A stretch of 64,000 bases of DNA from an uncultured Bacteroidales bacterium. GTDB taxonomy: Bacteria; Bacteroidota; Bacteroidia; Bacteroidales; P3. The position numbers and the translations under genes were made by a program. The notes beneath the pieces are model-generated. The model saw only the letters and a list, made by a program, of their open reading frames with translations. It was not told the origin of the DNA and searched no databases. The stretch lies in NCBI GenBank assembly GCA_900316235.1, contig ONCC01000007.1, positions 1-64,000 on the forward strand. Direction: 5' to 3'. How positions within the stretch are numbered: the stretch's first letter is position 1; each line of letters opens with the position of its first letter. Below are positions 23,952 through 32,200 of the stretch, in pieces.

Positions 23952-25037
23952 ATGTCTAACTATCAGTACAGCGACTTCGAAGATTGCGGCTTCTTCTACT
24001 CCAAGACGAAGAAGGTGCGGCATATCTATCAGTATGTGTACGACCCTGACAATATCATTCACAGCATACATCTGTCCCAGCAGGGAAAATCGGACAGCAA
24101 GGCTGTCATTTCGTTTAATGAAAATTACTACGAGAACCTTGATGAGATATATTGGATGTTACGGAATGAAACATATCTGCCAGGACCTCTTCGAAAACGT
24201 AAAATCTTTGAAAGAAAGGAAAGGATCCTTAACATCCCTCCCTATAACCCGGACAGAATTATCGATATCTGCCTGGTGAATGTCGTAGAACCGATTCTGA
24301 TGGAGACGTTTATACTTCATACCTACTCGTGTATAAAAGGGCGTGGCATCCATGCTTGCCTCGAAGATATCGTGGCCGCAATAGCCCGCGATCCAGATGG
24401 AACACGTTTTGCTCTTATCATGGATATCCATAAATACTATGACAATATATACCATGAGAGGTTGAAGTGGAAGTACCGTCGCAAAATCGGAGACCCAAAG
24501 ATGTTGCGTTTGATGGATTTGACTGTCGACTGCAATGGCAAGGATGTCGGAGAGCCTATCGGGAAAAGGACTAGCCAGATGTTCGGGAACTATAACCTGA
24601 CAGACCTCGAACATTTCCTTCTGGAAGTGCTGCATGTACACTATCTGTTTGTGTACATGGATAATATCGTTATCTTCGGAAAAGAGAAAGCCAGACTGCA
24701 TTACATATTTACCCGAACGGCTATGTTCCTGGCTACTCACGAACATCTCGAACTTAATCCAAACTGGCAGGTGTTCCCGCTGACATCCCGCGACCTCGAT
24801 CACGTCGGTTACCGCATATCCCCGGAGGACGTTAGACTGAGAAAGAGCATACTCTACCGCTTCTTCGCGAAGCTGGAACGAACAAAAAACAAGTATGATC
24901 TGCAATGTGAAGCCGATATCAAACACGCCTACCCCTCAGAGTATGGCTGGATTGAACATTGCAGCGAGAAACACAAAGAATTTATTATTAACAAAATACT
25001 TAAAGAAAATGGAAAAAAAATTCATCAATCTGCATGA
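23952..25037 (+). CDS. DGR reverse transcriptase
   Basis: The 361-residue protein has the reverse-transcriptase palm: motif ALIMDIHKYYDNI with the first catalytic Asp, the DGR hallmark IGKRTSQ (where group II intron enzymes have QG-SP), and the active-site box YMDN at residues 235-238 in LFVYMDNIVIF. The usual box is YMDD or YVDD, so the last Asp is Asn here. There is no maturase or endonuclease domain, as is normal for DGR enzymes. It should copy the template RNA with adenine-specific errors. The next gene starts inside its 3' end. Confidence 0.93.
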   Translation: MSNYQYSDFEDCGFFYSKTKKVRHIYQYVYDPDNIIHSIHLSQQGKSDSKAVISFNENYYENLDEIYWMLRNETYLPGPLRKRKIFERKERILNIPPYNPDRIIDICLVNVVEPILMETFILHTYSCIKGRGIHACLEDIVAAIARDPDGTRFALIMDIHKYYDNIYHERLKWKYRRKIGDPKMLRLMDLTVDCNGKDVGEPIGKRTSQMFGNYNLTDLEHFLLEVLHVHYLFVYMDNIVIFGKEKARLHYIFTRTAMFLATHEHLELNPNWQVFPLTSRDLDHVGYRISPEDVRLRKSILYRFFAKLERTKNKYDLQCEADIKHAYPSEYGWIEHCSEKHKEFIINKILKENGKKIHQSA

Positions 25038-25437
25038 AGGACTGATGTCCGACACCATGCCCGAGAAAATTGTCGACCTCAATGACGGCCAGGGCGGCTT
25101 CGTCTACAATTTCGACATCCGGGAAGTCTCCGAAGAGGTGACTGTGGATCCCGCCGAGGAAGAAGAGGAAGCCCACACCGCCACGGTGACCAAGTACCGC
25201 CACAGCTCGCTGGTCATGACCGCGCCCAAGACGCAGAACCACATCCTTGAAACGCTGCTGTCAGAACGTATCCCCATTAACCGCGAACAAAAGTTGCTCA
25301 ACGACTATAACGCGGCCATGGAAGGTATTCTGCCCGAGTCGGCCAAGAATGGCTACCTCGAGTTCCTCGTCGAGAAGAAGGCCATCAAAGAGATGGTTGA
25401 GGCCGACTGCGCCGAGTACGGAATCCCCAACGATTGA
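25009..25437 (+). CDS. Hypothetical protein downstream of DGR reverse transcriptase
   Basis: The ATG at 25009 overlaps the end of the reverse-transcriptase gene by 29 bases. The 142 residues include a very acidic stretch (VDPAEEEEEAHTATV) and a helical C terminus (YLEFLVEKKAIKEMVEADC). It does not look like Avd, the usual small basic four-helix accessory protein. It may be an accessory factor of another type or an unrelated virion protein. Confidence 0.6.
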   Translation: MEKKFINLHEGLMSDTMPEKIVDLNDGQGGFVYNFDIREVSEEVTVDPAEEEEEAHTATVTKYRHSSLVMTAPKTQNHILETLLSERIPINREQKLLNDYNAAMEGILPESAKNGYLEFLVEKKAIKEMVEADCAEYGIPND

Positions 25438-25442
25438 GTCCT

Positions 25443-25817
25443 ATGAACGATTTTGAGGAAACAGACTCGGCAGAAGATATGTTTGACGTGGAATGGTGCT
25501 CCATTGTCGACGTCGTTCTAAAGGTGGTTGTCTATAAGGATATGGAAGAGCGTTTGACGGAAAACGGCCCACGGAAACTTATCGCCGTGGATATGCCGGA
25601 TGGTACTCATACGGCTTTCCTCACCAGTTCTAAGACAGTCATCACACAAATGACAAAGCAAAAAGAAGGAAACCGCCTGCCTGTCAGAGCCATGATGAAG
25701 TTGGTGACCTACGGGGGCGCATTCACCGGGTTTAAACTGTTCCCTCCATCGTCAGAGGTGACAGAAGAGGATCGTCTTCTGCTACAACGGTACAAAAAGA
25801 CAAAATTTAAACATTGA
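25443..25817 (+). CDS. Hypothetical protein, 124 aa, end of DGR operon
   Basis: I use ATG 25443, five bases after the previous stop. The N terminus is acidic (NDFEETDSAEDMFDVEW), followed by a compact beta-like part (LIAVDMPDGTHTAFLTSSKTV) and a basic end (LLQRYKKTKFKH). No domain is recognised. It is followed at once by a hairpin terminator that also serves the opposite-strand pentapeptide gene. Confidence 0.6.
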   Translation: MNDFEETDSAEDMFDVEWCSIVDVVLKVVVYKDMEERLTENGPRKLIAVDMPDGTHTAFLTSSKTVITQMTKQKEGNRLPVRAMMKLVTYGGAFTGFKLFPPSSEVTEEDRLLLQRYKKTKFKH

Positions 25818-25820
25818 AAA

Positions 25821-25856
25821 GCGAGAGGGCCGCCCTGATGGGCGACCCTCTTTCGC
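25821..25856. terminator. Bidirectional hairpin terminator
   Basis: AGAGGG and CGCCC (25824-25829, 25831-25835) pair with GGGCG and CCCTCT (25840-25844, 25846-25851), with GCG/CGC outside. It sits between the stop codons of two convergent genes. On the minus strand it is followed by TTTT, on the plus strand only by a short T-rich stretch, so it should work best for the minus-strand gene. Confidence 0.7.
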
Positions 25857-26134
25857 TATAGGTAGTGTGGACGGTTCGGCAAAGAAGCCGGCATCTTTGT
25901 CGTCTTGTCGCTAACAGCGGTGCGGAAGTCTGTCCATACAAGAGAGGCAGCAAGCATGTCGGCACCTCTGAAATCAGCACCGTCAACCTTGCAGCGGATG
26001 AACTTGGCATAGCGCAAATCGGCACCACGGAAGTCGGCACCGCTCAGATCCAACCCGTCAAAGATGGCTCTGGTCAGGGTGTCACTCTCTACCGTCATGA
26101 TGAGTTTTCCGTGTATGTCCTTTATCTCTTTCAT
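25856..26134 (-). CDS. Pentapeptide-repeat protein, likely lysogeny-expressed moron
   Basis: The 92-residue protein contains successive five-residue repeats (FDGLDLSGADFRGADLRYAK, then GADFRGADML) typical of the right-handed beta-helix. Some relatives mimic DNA and protect gyrase, but this one has only about six to eight repeats. The start is the Met of MKEIKD, directly after its promoter. It is the only minus-strand gene inside the late region and has its own host-type promoter and terminator, so it is probably expressed in the lysogen. Confidence 0.75.
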   Translation of the reverse strand: MKEIKDIHGKLIMTVESDTLTRAIFDGLDLSGADFRGADLRYAKFIRCKVDGADFRGADMLAASLVWTDFRTAVSDKTTKMPASLPNRPHYL

Positions 26135-26141
26135 TTCGACT

Positions 26142-26174
26142 GCAAAGATACGAAAAAAAATTGAACTGTACAAA
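26142..26174 (-). promoter_or_regulatory. Host-type promoter of the pentapeptide gene
   Basis: On the minus strand TTTG (26174-26171) is followed after 20 bases by TATCTTTGC (26150-26142), the standard Bacteroidetes vegetative promoter. This differs from the TGTCCC promoters of the phage late genes. Confidence 0.8.
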
Positions 26175-26192
26175 TTTTTTTCAAAAAAAAAG

Positions 26193-26229
26193 TGTCCCTT
26201 TGGCTGTCGGCTGATTGATTTAATTTTGC
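26193..26229 (+). promoter_or_regulatory. Late promoter of tape-measure gene
   Basis: TGTCCC at 26193 is 28 bases before TAATTTTGC at 26221-26229. ATG 26247 follows after 17 bases, as at 18899. Confidence 0.72.
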
Positions 26230-26246
26230 CATAAATATTAAAGAAT

Positions 26247-29200
26247 ATGGCAAAAAATATCAACCGTAAGGTTACTATCTACATAAACGGGAAAGAGGTT
26301 TCCAATACAATACAATCGCTACGTTCTGAGCTGAAAAAGCTGGAAAATCAGCAAAAAAGAGCCACGATAGGCTCGGAGGAATATATCCGAGTCACATCAC
26401 AAATCAAAGAAATACGGAATATTTTGCGGGATGAGACGGACAACGTAAACAACCTGGGAAACACTTGGAAATCCACCGTCGAGACCGCCGCCGAATATTC
26501 CAATATCATCATGGGTGTGCAGTCGGCTTTCGAGATGATAGACCTCGGCATTGGTAAGCTGAAAGATCTTGTCAAAGATGCCGCTAAACTGGATGATATC
26601 TATGCCGACGTTCAAAAGACTACAGGCCTCACCCATGCCGAGGTAGAAAAGCTTAACGAGGCGTTCAAGAAAATGGACACCCGCACCAGTCGCGAGGAAC
26701 TGAACAAACTGGCCTATGAGGCCGGAAAGTTGGGCCTTAATAGCGCCGAGGCCGTGGCTCAGTTCGTCTCGGCTTCGGATAAAATCAATATCGCCCTGGG
26801 TGATGTGCTGGGCGAGGGCGCCATGGTGGCTATCGGCAAACTCACCAACATCTTTGAGAGCTCGACAAAGGCACTCGAGGGAAAGAATCTGGAAGAGAAA
26901 ATGCTGGCTATAGGCTCGGCGGTGAATAGCCTTGGCCAGGCTTCCACCGCCAACGAGGGCTATATGGTTGAGTTTATGAAGCGACTGGGCGGCATAGCAG
27001 CACAGGCCGGCATGAGCGCCGACCAGATCCTGGGTTTCGCCTCCGCTCTCGACCAGAACGGTCAGGCGGTGGAGATGTCGGCTACCGCCTTCACCAAGAT
27101 GATTATGCAGATGGTGAAGAAGCCGGAAGAATTTGTGAAGGCTGCAGGGGTGAGCCTCGATGAGTTTAAGAAGATGATGGATGAGGATATGAATGGCGCC
27201 GTTTTGAGAGTGCTTGAAGGGATGGATAATCAGGGCGGCTTCCAACAAATCGTCCAGATGTTTAACGAGATGGGTTTGGACGGCTCCCGCGCAGCTCAGT
27301 CTATCTCGACACTGGCAAAACACCTCGACCAGGTGCGCGAAGCACAAGCATTGGCATCCAAGGAAATCATGACTGGAAGCAGCGTCATCAATGAGTTCAA
27401 CACCAAGAATGAGACGATGCAGGCCAAGTCCGAGAAGGCTAAAAAGAAGTTCGAGGAAATGCGTATCGAATTGGGTAACGAGTTGTACCCAGCATTGATA
27501 TCGCTGCAAAAAGCCGGAACATTGGCCCTAAAGGGCATTTCTGGATTCGTACAGCTCTGCAAAGAGAATAAAGCGATTCTACCCGGCCTCATCCTGCTGA
27601 TGGGTAATTGGGTGCGCGTGAAGATGCTGAGTTACGCTGCCGACGGGAAATTGAAAGAATCATTGATGTCGTTGCTCGGTATTGAGAAATTGAAAGACCA
27701 TCAGACGGACGTGCAGACGGCCAAGACGCTAAAGAAGGTGGCTGCTGAGGAACAGGAGAAGTTGAAGTCGATACAGATGCAGTTGGCTATCGAGAAGGAG
27801 AATCTCGCCCGACAGCAGAACTCTTCCCTGATAGAGGTGCAGCGTCTCGCCGCCATCACTCGCAACAAAGTATATAACCTCGAAGTAGCCGCCACTAACC
27901 AGGCGACGGTAGCCACCGACGCCAATACCGCCGCCGTCAATAAACAGAAAGCCGCCTTTGCCTCTACGCCTTGGGGCCTTATTATCACAGCCCTCACCAC
28001 TATTGCCGGAATCGTCGTCGGCATTGTTCGCAACAGCGAGAAATGGAAATTAAATCAGACCCTCAAAGAGGTGGCGAAACAGGCCGGAGAGGCCGAAGGA
28101 AGTGTCAAGGTTCTCTTCGACCGTCTGCAAGATGCCACCGCCGGCAGCGAGGACTATAAGAAAGCCCTCGATGAGCTGAAAAATGTCTATCCGGATCTTA
28201 TCGCCAAGCATGTCGACGAAGAAGGCAAGATAAAAGACCTCACCGCCGCATACAACGACCTCGCCGCCGCCGCTAGGCAGTCGGTATATGATAGAATGTA
28301 TCAGGAAGAAGTGTCAAAACGCACAGGTGAATTGGCCGAGGAAATGAAAGAACGTATTGTATATGTTGGGGAACAGATAGACAAAGAATTAAAGAACACA
28401 TCTATAGCTCAAAGAAACGAGTTAAAGAAGAACCTGAACGCAATATTGGTTGACTTCGCAAATGGCACAAAAAATTATGACAATTCGTTTAGGGAAATAG
28501 GTAAACTGCTTGAAGGTGCGGGTTTTGAAAAAGGAGGCTCTCGTTGGAAAAATATATTTCGGACATTTAGTGGATTTAGTGTGATGGTATTCCGATCTAA
28601 TAAAAGTTTGGAGGAACTTAAAGCGAATCTCAAAGCCAACGATGCTGACCCCTTTGGGGTTCAGAAAATGAGCCTCAAAGAGCTGGAGGCCGAGCTAAAC
28701 AAGTACCTCGACATGATGGACCACGGCTTCAGCGAAGGTGCCGAACGCGACGCCGCCAGACTGAAAGCCTACCGAGACCAGATCGCCAAGCTAAAAAAGG
28801 AGCAGAATAACACCACAACTACTACCACGACCGGCACGGGTGAGACAGAGAAAGAGCGCAAGGAGCGCGAGAAGCGGGAGGAGGAACAGAGGAAGGCTGA
28901 GGCCGCATGGAATCGTTTCTCTCAGACCTACGAGCAGACGATGAGCAAGATAAACGCCAAGACGCTCACCGGCATAGAGGCTATCATCGCAGAGGTGGAC
29001 GTGGCGACAGATAAAATGCGCAACGAGTTGAAGGGTGTTGACGAGGTTGCTCACCCGGAGGCGGCGAAGAAGCTCAAAGACCTCGAAGAAGCATCAGAGG
29101 CATGGAAACGTGCAAAGATTGACGAGTATATTGCCAAGAACAACAAGGAATTAGATAAACTCGCCAAGAGCGCCGCAAAGACTGGCGACAGCAAGAAGAT

Positions 29201-30569
29201 TGACCAGGTGCGCAAAGCTACTGCCGAACTTGAAGAGAAGCTGCACTCTATCGATGATGCTATACTGCAACTCACCTTCGACCAATCCACACTCTTTTCG
29301 AAGACCGACGCCAAGAGTCGTGAACAGTTGCACCGTATCAGCGAGCAGATTGAATCATATAAAGAACTACGAAAGGCAATAACAAGCTCTGTTTATGCTG
29401 CAATCGACACCTCTGTAAAGAATCCATTCCAGAAGCAGGAAGACAACAAGGTCAGCCTCTGGGTGTGGGAGAATCGGGCAAAGGCCTTGAAGAAGGTTGA
29501 TGAGGCGATGGAGCAATACGCCAAAGATTTGAAAGACGCCATAGCCGCCGAGCTTGCTATGGCACAGGCCGAGAGGGAAAATGGCACAGAAGAACAGGCA
29601 AAAGCACACGAGAAGAAAGCAGAAGCCCTCAAGAAACAGGAGGAAAATCTAAAAGCAGTTCGTAAAGAGGCGGAAGAAATGGCCAAGGAGGATGCTCTGA
29701 GCAAGACCCTCAACAAATGGGCTCAGATTATGGAGGAGTTCGGAAACAAGGCCCTGTCCGTTTTCTCCAATATCAACACCATCCTTAAAAACAACTCCGA
29801 CCAGCAGCTTCAAGTTCTCCAAAAGCAGAACGAGGAGGAAATGAAAATGCTGGACAGTCAGCTCGAGCAGGGGCTTATCTCTCAGGAACAGTACGAGGAG
29901 AGGAAAAAAGCCATGGAGGATGACTACAAGGAAAAGGAACTGCAAGCCAACCGTGAGGCCTTCCGGCGCGAGCAGGCCTATTCCTACGCTGAGGCCATTA
30001 TCAATGCCGCCGTCGCCGCAACAAAGTTATGGGCCAATGAAGGTACCACGGCCTACAAGATAGCTATGAGCGCCCTGCTAGCCGCCGAGATGGCCACACA
30101 GATAGAAGCTATCCGTAGCCAGCCGGAACCTTATGCCAAAGGTGGCTTTGTGAAGAAGAAGACTTACATGATGGCTGGTGAGGCTGGCCCCGAATGGGTG
30201 GCCTCAAACAAACTGCTGGCTGACCCGCAGACGGCGCCGATGATTCAGGCTCTTGAATCTTACCAACGAGGCAACCACCGCGCCCTCCTTGATATCCCCA
30301 TGGCCAGGCTGGATGTTCCTGCGGCAATGGCGGCATCCAGACAAATCGGACGAGGCCGAACGGTGGAGGTTCCTTCGCGTGACTGGAATGAGCAAGGACA
30401 ACCTTTCACGGCGACGGACGGCAACAATCGCGAAATCGAAAGGCTGTTGCGTGACCTTGTAAAATACGAGAAGGATCCTCGCAACCGCCAAGTGGTCATG
30501 AGCCGCCGTACACAAACGGATTTTGATAGAGATGAAAAATTCCTGCGCGAAATGTCGAAACTGGGATAG
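26247..30569 (+). CDS. Tail tape measure protein
   Basis: This 1,440-residue protein is by far the longest in the prophage, and its length should set the tail length. Residues 1-60 are basic and coiled, then comes a conserved tape-measure segment with ITGLT-like QKTTGLTHAEVEKLNEAF and TRTSREELNKLAYEAGKLG, hydrophobic stretches near residue 590 (WGLIITALTTIAGIVVGIV), and long coiled coils with acidic and Lys runs to about residue 1,310. The C terminus has GGFVKKKTYMMAGEAGPEW, common in tape measures. A Thr run (about residues 853-860) marks a linker. Confidence 0.93.
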   Translation: MAKNINRKVTIYINGKEVSNTIQSLRSELKKLENQQKRATIGSEEYIRVTSQIKEIRNILRDETDNVNNLGNTWKSTVETAAEYSNIIMGVQSAFEMIDLGIGKLKDLVKDAAKLDDIYADVQKTTGLTHAEVEKLNEAFKKMDTRTSREELNKLAYEAGKLGLNSAEAVAQFVSASDKINIALGDVLGEGAMVAIGKLTNIFESSTKALEGKNLEEKMLAIGSAVNSLGQASTANEGYMVEFMKRLGGIAAQAGMSADQILGFASALDQNGQAVEMSATAFTKMIMQMVKKPEEFVKAAGVSLDEFKKMMDEDMNGAVLRVLEGMDNQGGFQQIVQMFNEMGLDGSRAAQSISTLAKHLDQVREAQALASKEIMTGSSVINEFNTKNETMQAKSEKAKKKFEEMRIELGNELYPALISLQKAGTLALKGISGFVQLCKENKAILPGLILLMGNWVRVKMLSYAADGKLKESLMSLLGIEKLKDHQTDVQTAKTLKKVAAEEQEKLKSIQMQLAIEKENLARQQNSSLIEVQRLAAITRNKVYNLEVAATNQATVATDANTAAVNKQKAAFASTPWGLIITALTTIAGIVVGIVRNSEKWKLNQTLKEVAKQAGEAEGSVKVLFDRLQDATAGSEDYKKALDELKNVYPDLIAKHVDEEGKIKDLTAAYNDLAAAARQSVYDRMYQEEVSKRTGELAEEMKERIVYVGEQIDKELKNTSIAQRNELKKNLNAILVDFANGTKNYDNSFREIGKLLEGAGFEKGGSRWKNIFRTFSGFSVMVFRSNKSLEELKANLKANDADPFGVQKMSLKELEAELNKYLDMMDHGFSEGAERDAARLKAYRDQIAKLKKEQNNTTTTTTTGTGETEKERKEREKREEEQRKAEAAWNRFSQTYEQTMSKINAKTLTGIEAIIAEVDVATDKMRNELKGVDEVAHPEAAKKLKDLEEASEAWKRAKIDEYIAKNNKELDKLAKSAAKTGDSKKIDQVRKATAELEEKLHSIDDAILQLTFDQSTLFSKTDAKSREQLHRISEQIESYKELRKAITSSVYAAIDTSVKNPFQKQEDNKVSLWVWENRAKALKKVDEAMEQYAKDLKDAIAAELAMAQAERENGTEEQAKAHEKKAEALKKQEENLKAVRKEAEEMAKEDALSKTLNKWAQIMEEFGNKALSVFSNINTILKNNSDQQLQVLQKQNEEEMKMLDSQLEQGLISQEQYEERKKAMEDDYKEKELQANREAFRREQAYSYAEAIINAAVAATKLWANEGTTAYKIAMSALLAAEMATQIEAIRSQPEPYAKGGFVKKKTYMMAGEAGPEWVASNKLLADPQTAPMIQALESYQRGNHRALLDIPMARLDVPAAMAASRQIGRGRTVEVPSRDWNEQGQPFTATDGNNREIERLLRDLVKYEKDPRNRQVVMSRRTQTDFDRDEKFLREMSKLG

Positions 30570-30606
30570 TGTCCCCAGATGATAACCACTCGAAATATAT
30601 CTTTGC
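30570..30606 (+). promoter_or_regulatory. Late promoter of portal block
   Basis: TGTCCC at 30570 is 28 bases before TATCTTTGC at 30598-30606, and ATG 30610 follows after only three bases. The motif starts at the stop codon of the tape-measure gene. Confidence 0.72.
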
Positions 30607-30609
30607 ATT

Positions 30610-30855
30610 ATGGAAAAAGGAGATAAAAAAAGGTTTTGGCTCGGAGCTTTCCTTGCCATAGCGGGAACGGCCATGCTGTTTATCGCAATGATTTTTTTGG
30701 AGCCGAAAGGTGAGATCTCAGGCTCCGTAATTGGAGGCGCCGGTGAGGTGTTTACACTGGCCGGATGTCTGCTGGGGTTAGATTCATATGTCAACTTCAA
30801 GATTAAGAAGTATCTCGCTACAACAAAAAATACAACAGAGAATAACGACCAATGA
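30610..30855 (+). CDS. Small two-helix membrane protein, holin candidate
   Basis: The 81 residues contain two membrane segments (about 9-30, LGAFLAIAGTAMLFIAMIFL, and about 41-58) with a charged N terminus and a polar tail rich in Thr and Asn. This is the plan of a class II holin. It is 13 kb away from the amidase and spanin, unusual for a lysis gene, and it overlaps the portal gene by ATGA. A structural membrane role cannot be excluded. Confidence 0.5.
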   Translation: MEKGDKKRFWLGAFLAIAGTAMLFIAMIFLEPKGEISGSVIGGAGEVFTLAGCLLGLDSYVNFKIKKYLATTKNTTENNDQ

Positions 30856-32177
30856 ATATATTGTTTAATAAGAACGGCAACCCGGTAATGGGCCACGGCG
30901 AAAAGGTGGTGGCCTTTACCACGACAAAACCCAGCAGGACGAATGAGAACCCGAGGGACACTTTCACGTTCAAGGAGAAGACATTCGTGTGCTGGGGACC
31001 GGCCAACAACTACCCGGATGAAGCCGTGAGGACTATCGGCACCACCGGTGTTCTGTCAACGGCCATCGGCTACAAGTCAAGGACTTCTTTTGGTCAGGGA
31101 GTTGTTCCCATGGATATCGTCGGCTACGACGACAACGGGAACCAGCAATTAAAACCATGCTCCGACCTCAAGATTCAACGGTATTTCCGCTCATATGAAT
31201 TCCGTCAGTACATAACAAGGGCTTTTCGTGATATCTATAAGTTCGGAAACTGTTTTCCAATTTTCTATTTCAATGAAGACGGTACAAAAATTGTGAGACT
31301 GATACTGAGAAACGCCAGGCATTGCCGCATCAGCAAGGATAAACAATGGCTGTGTTACTACCCTGATTTCGATGACAGCATGCCCAATGAGGAGAAAGGA
31401 CGCGTATATCGCATGCTCGACGAGGATGATCCGTTTTATGACCTGGCACTAATGAGGGAACAAGGGAAACTGAAAGGGAAGCCGATAGCATTTCCCCGTA
31501 TTCAAAACTATTTCAGTAACAATGATTTTTATGGGGTTCCTGACTGGGATGCTGCATGGAAGAGCGGATGGGTGGATATCGCCCACAGAATACCACAGTT
31601 CCTTGCCAAGAGTTATGCAAACGCCATGACCCTTATGTGGCATATCCAAATCCCGGATGATTACTGGAATAAGAAATTTCCACCCAATGAATACAAGTCA
31701 AAGGAGGAGAGGAAAGCTGCCATCGAGGAGGCTATGGACAAGATAGAAGATTCTCTGTGCGGCGTGGAGAATGCCAACAAGGCCCTCTTTACGGAATTCT
31801 CTCTCGAGCAATATAACAAGGTGCCGAAAGAATGGAAGATTGAGCGTCTGAAAAACGAGATCGACGCTAAAGAACGCCTGTCGACCTCGGCGGCCGCCAA
31901 TAGTGAAATATTGTTTTCAATGATGATCAATCCGTCTGTGCTCGGCGCTGGTATGCCAGGCGGTGCCTACGCCGGTAATGCCGGAAGCGGTTCGGACATC
32001 CGGGAAAGTTTCATGGTGTCAGTCATCACGACGTATATAGAGAAGCAGCAGGTACTTGACCCCGTCATGCTGATGTTGAACTTCAACGGACACAACGAAG
32101 ACCTGATTCTGCAATATAAGGAGACCATCCTGACCACTTTAAACACCGGACAGGCTCAGAAGGATATCAATACCTAG
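30852..32177 (+). CDS. Portal protein
   Basis: The 441-residue protein has features of phage portals: a beta-containing N-terminal part (FKEKTFVCWGPANNYPDEAV), a helical clip region and a central stretch (YKFGNCFPIFYFNEDGTKI, FPRIQNYFSNNDFYGVPDW) like those of Bacteroides prophage portals, then a Gly-rich loop (GAGMPGGAYAGNAGSGS). Portals form the dodecamer through which TerL pumps DNA. The next genes look like connector proteins, in agreement. The gene is separated from terminase by about 15 kb, an unusual order. Confidence 0.7.
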   Translation: MNILFNKNGNPVMGHGEKVVAFTTTKPSRTNENPRDTFTFKEKTFVCWGPANNYPDEAVRTIGTTGVLSTAIGYKSRTSFGQGVVPMDIVGYDDNGNQQLKPCSDLKIQRYFRSYEFRQYITRAFRDIYKFGNCFPIFYFNEDGTKIVRLILRNARHCRISKDKQWLCYYPDFDDSMPNEEKGRVYRMLDEDDPFYDLALMREQGKLKGKPIAFPRIQNYFSNNDFYGVPDWDAAWKSGWVDIAHRIPQFLAKSYANAMTLMWHIQIPDDYWNKKFPPNEYKSKEERKAAIEEAMDKIEDSLCGVENANKALFTEFSLEQYNKVPKEWKIERLKNEIDAKERLSTSAAANSEILFSMMINPSVLGAGMPGGAYAGNAGSGSDIRESFMVSVITTYIEKQQVLDPVMLMLNFNGHNEDLILQYKETILTTLNTGQAQKDINT

Positions 32178-32200
32178 ATATAACCAAGATAAGAAAAAAA

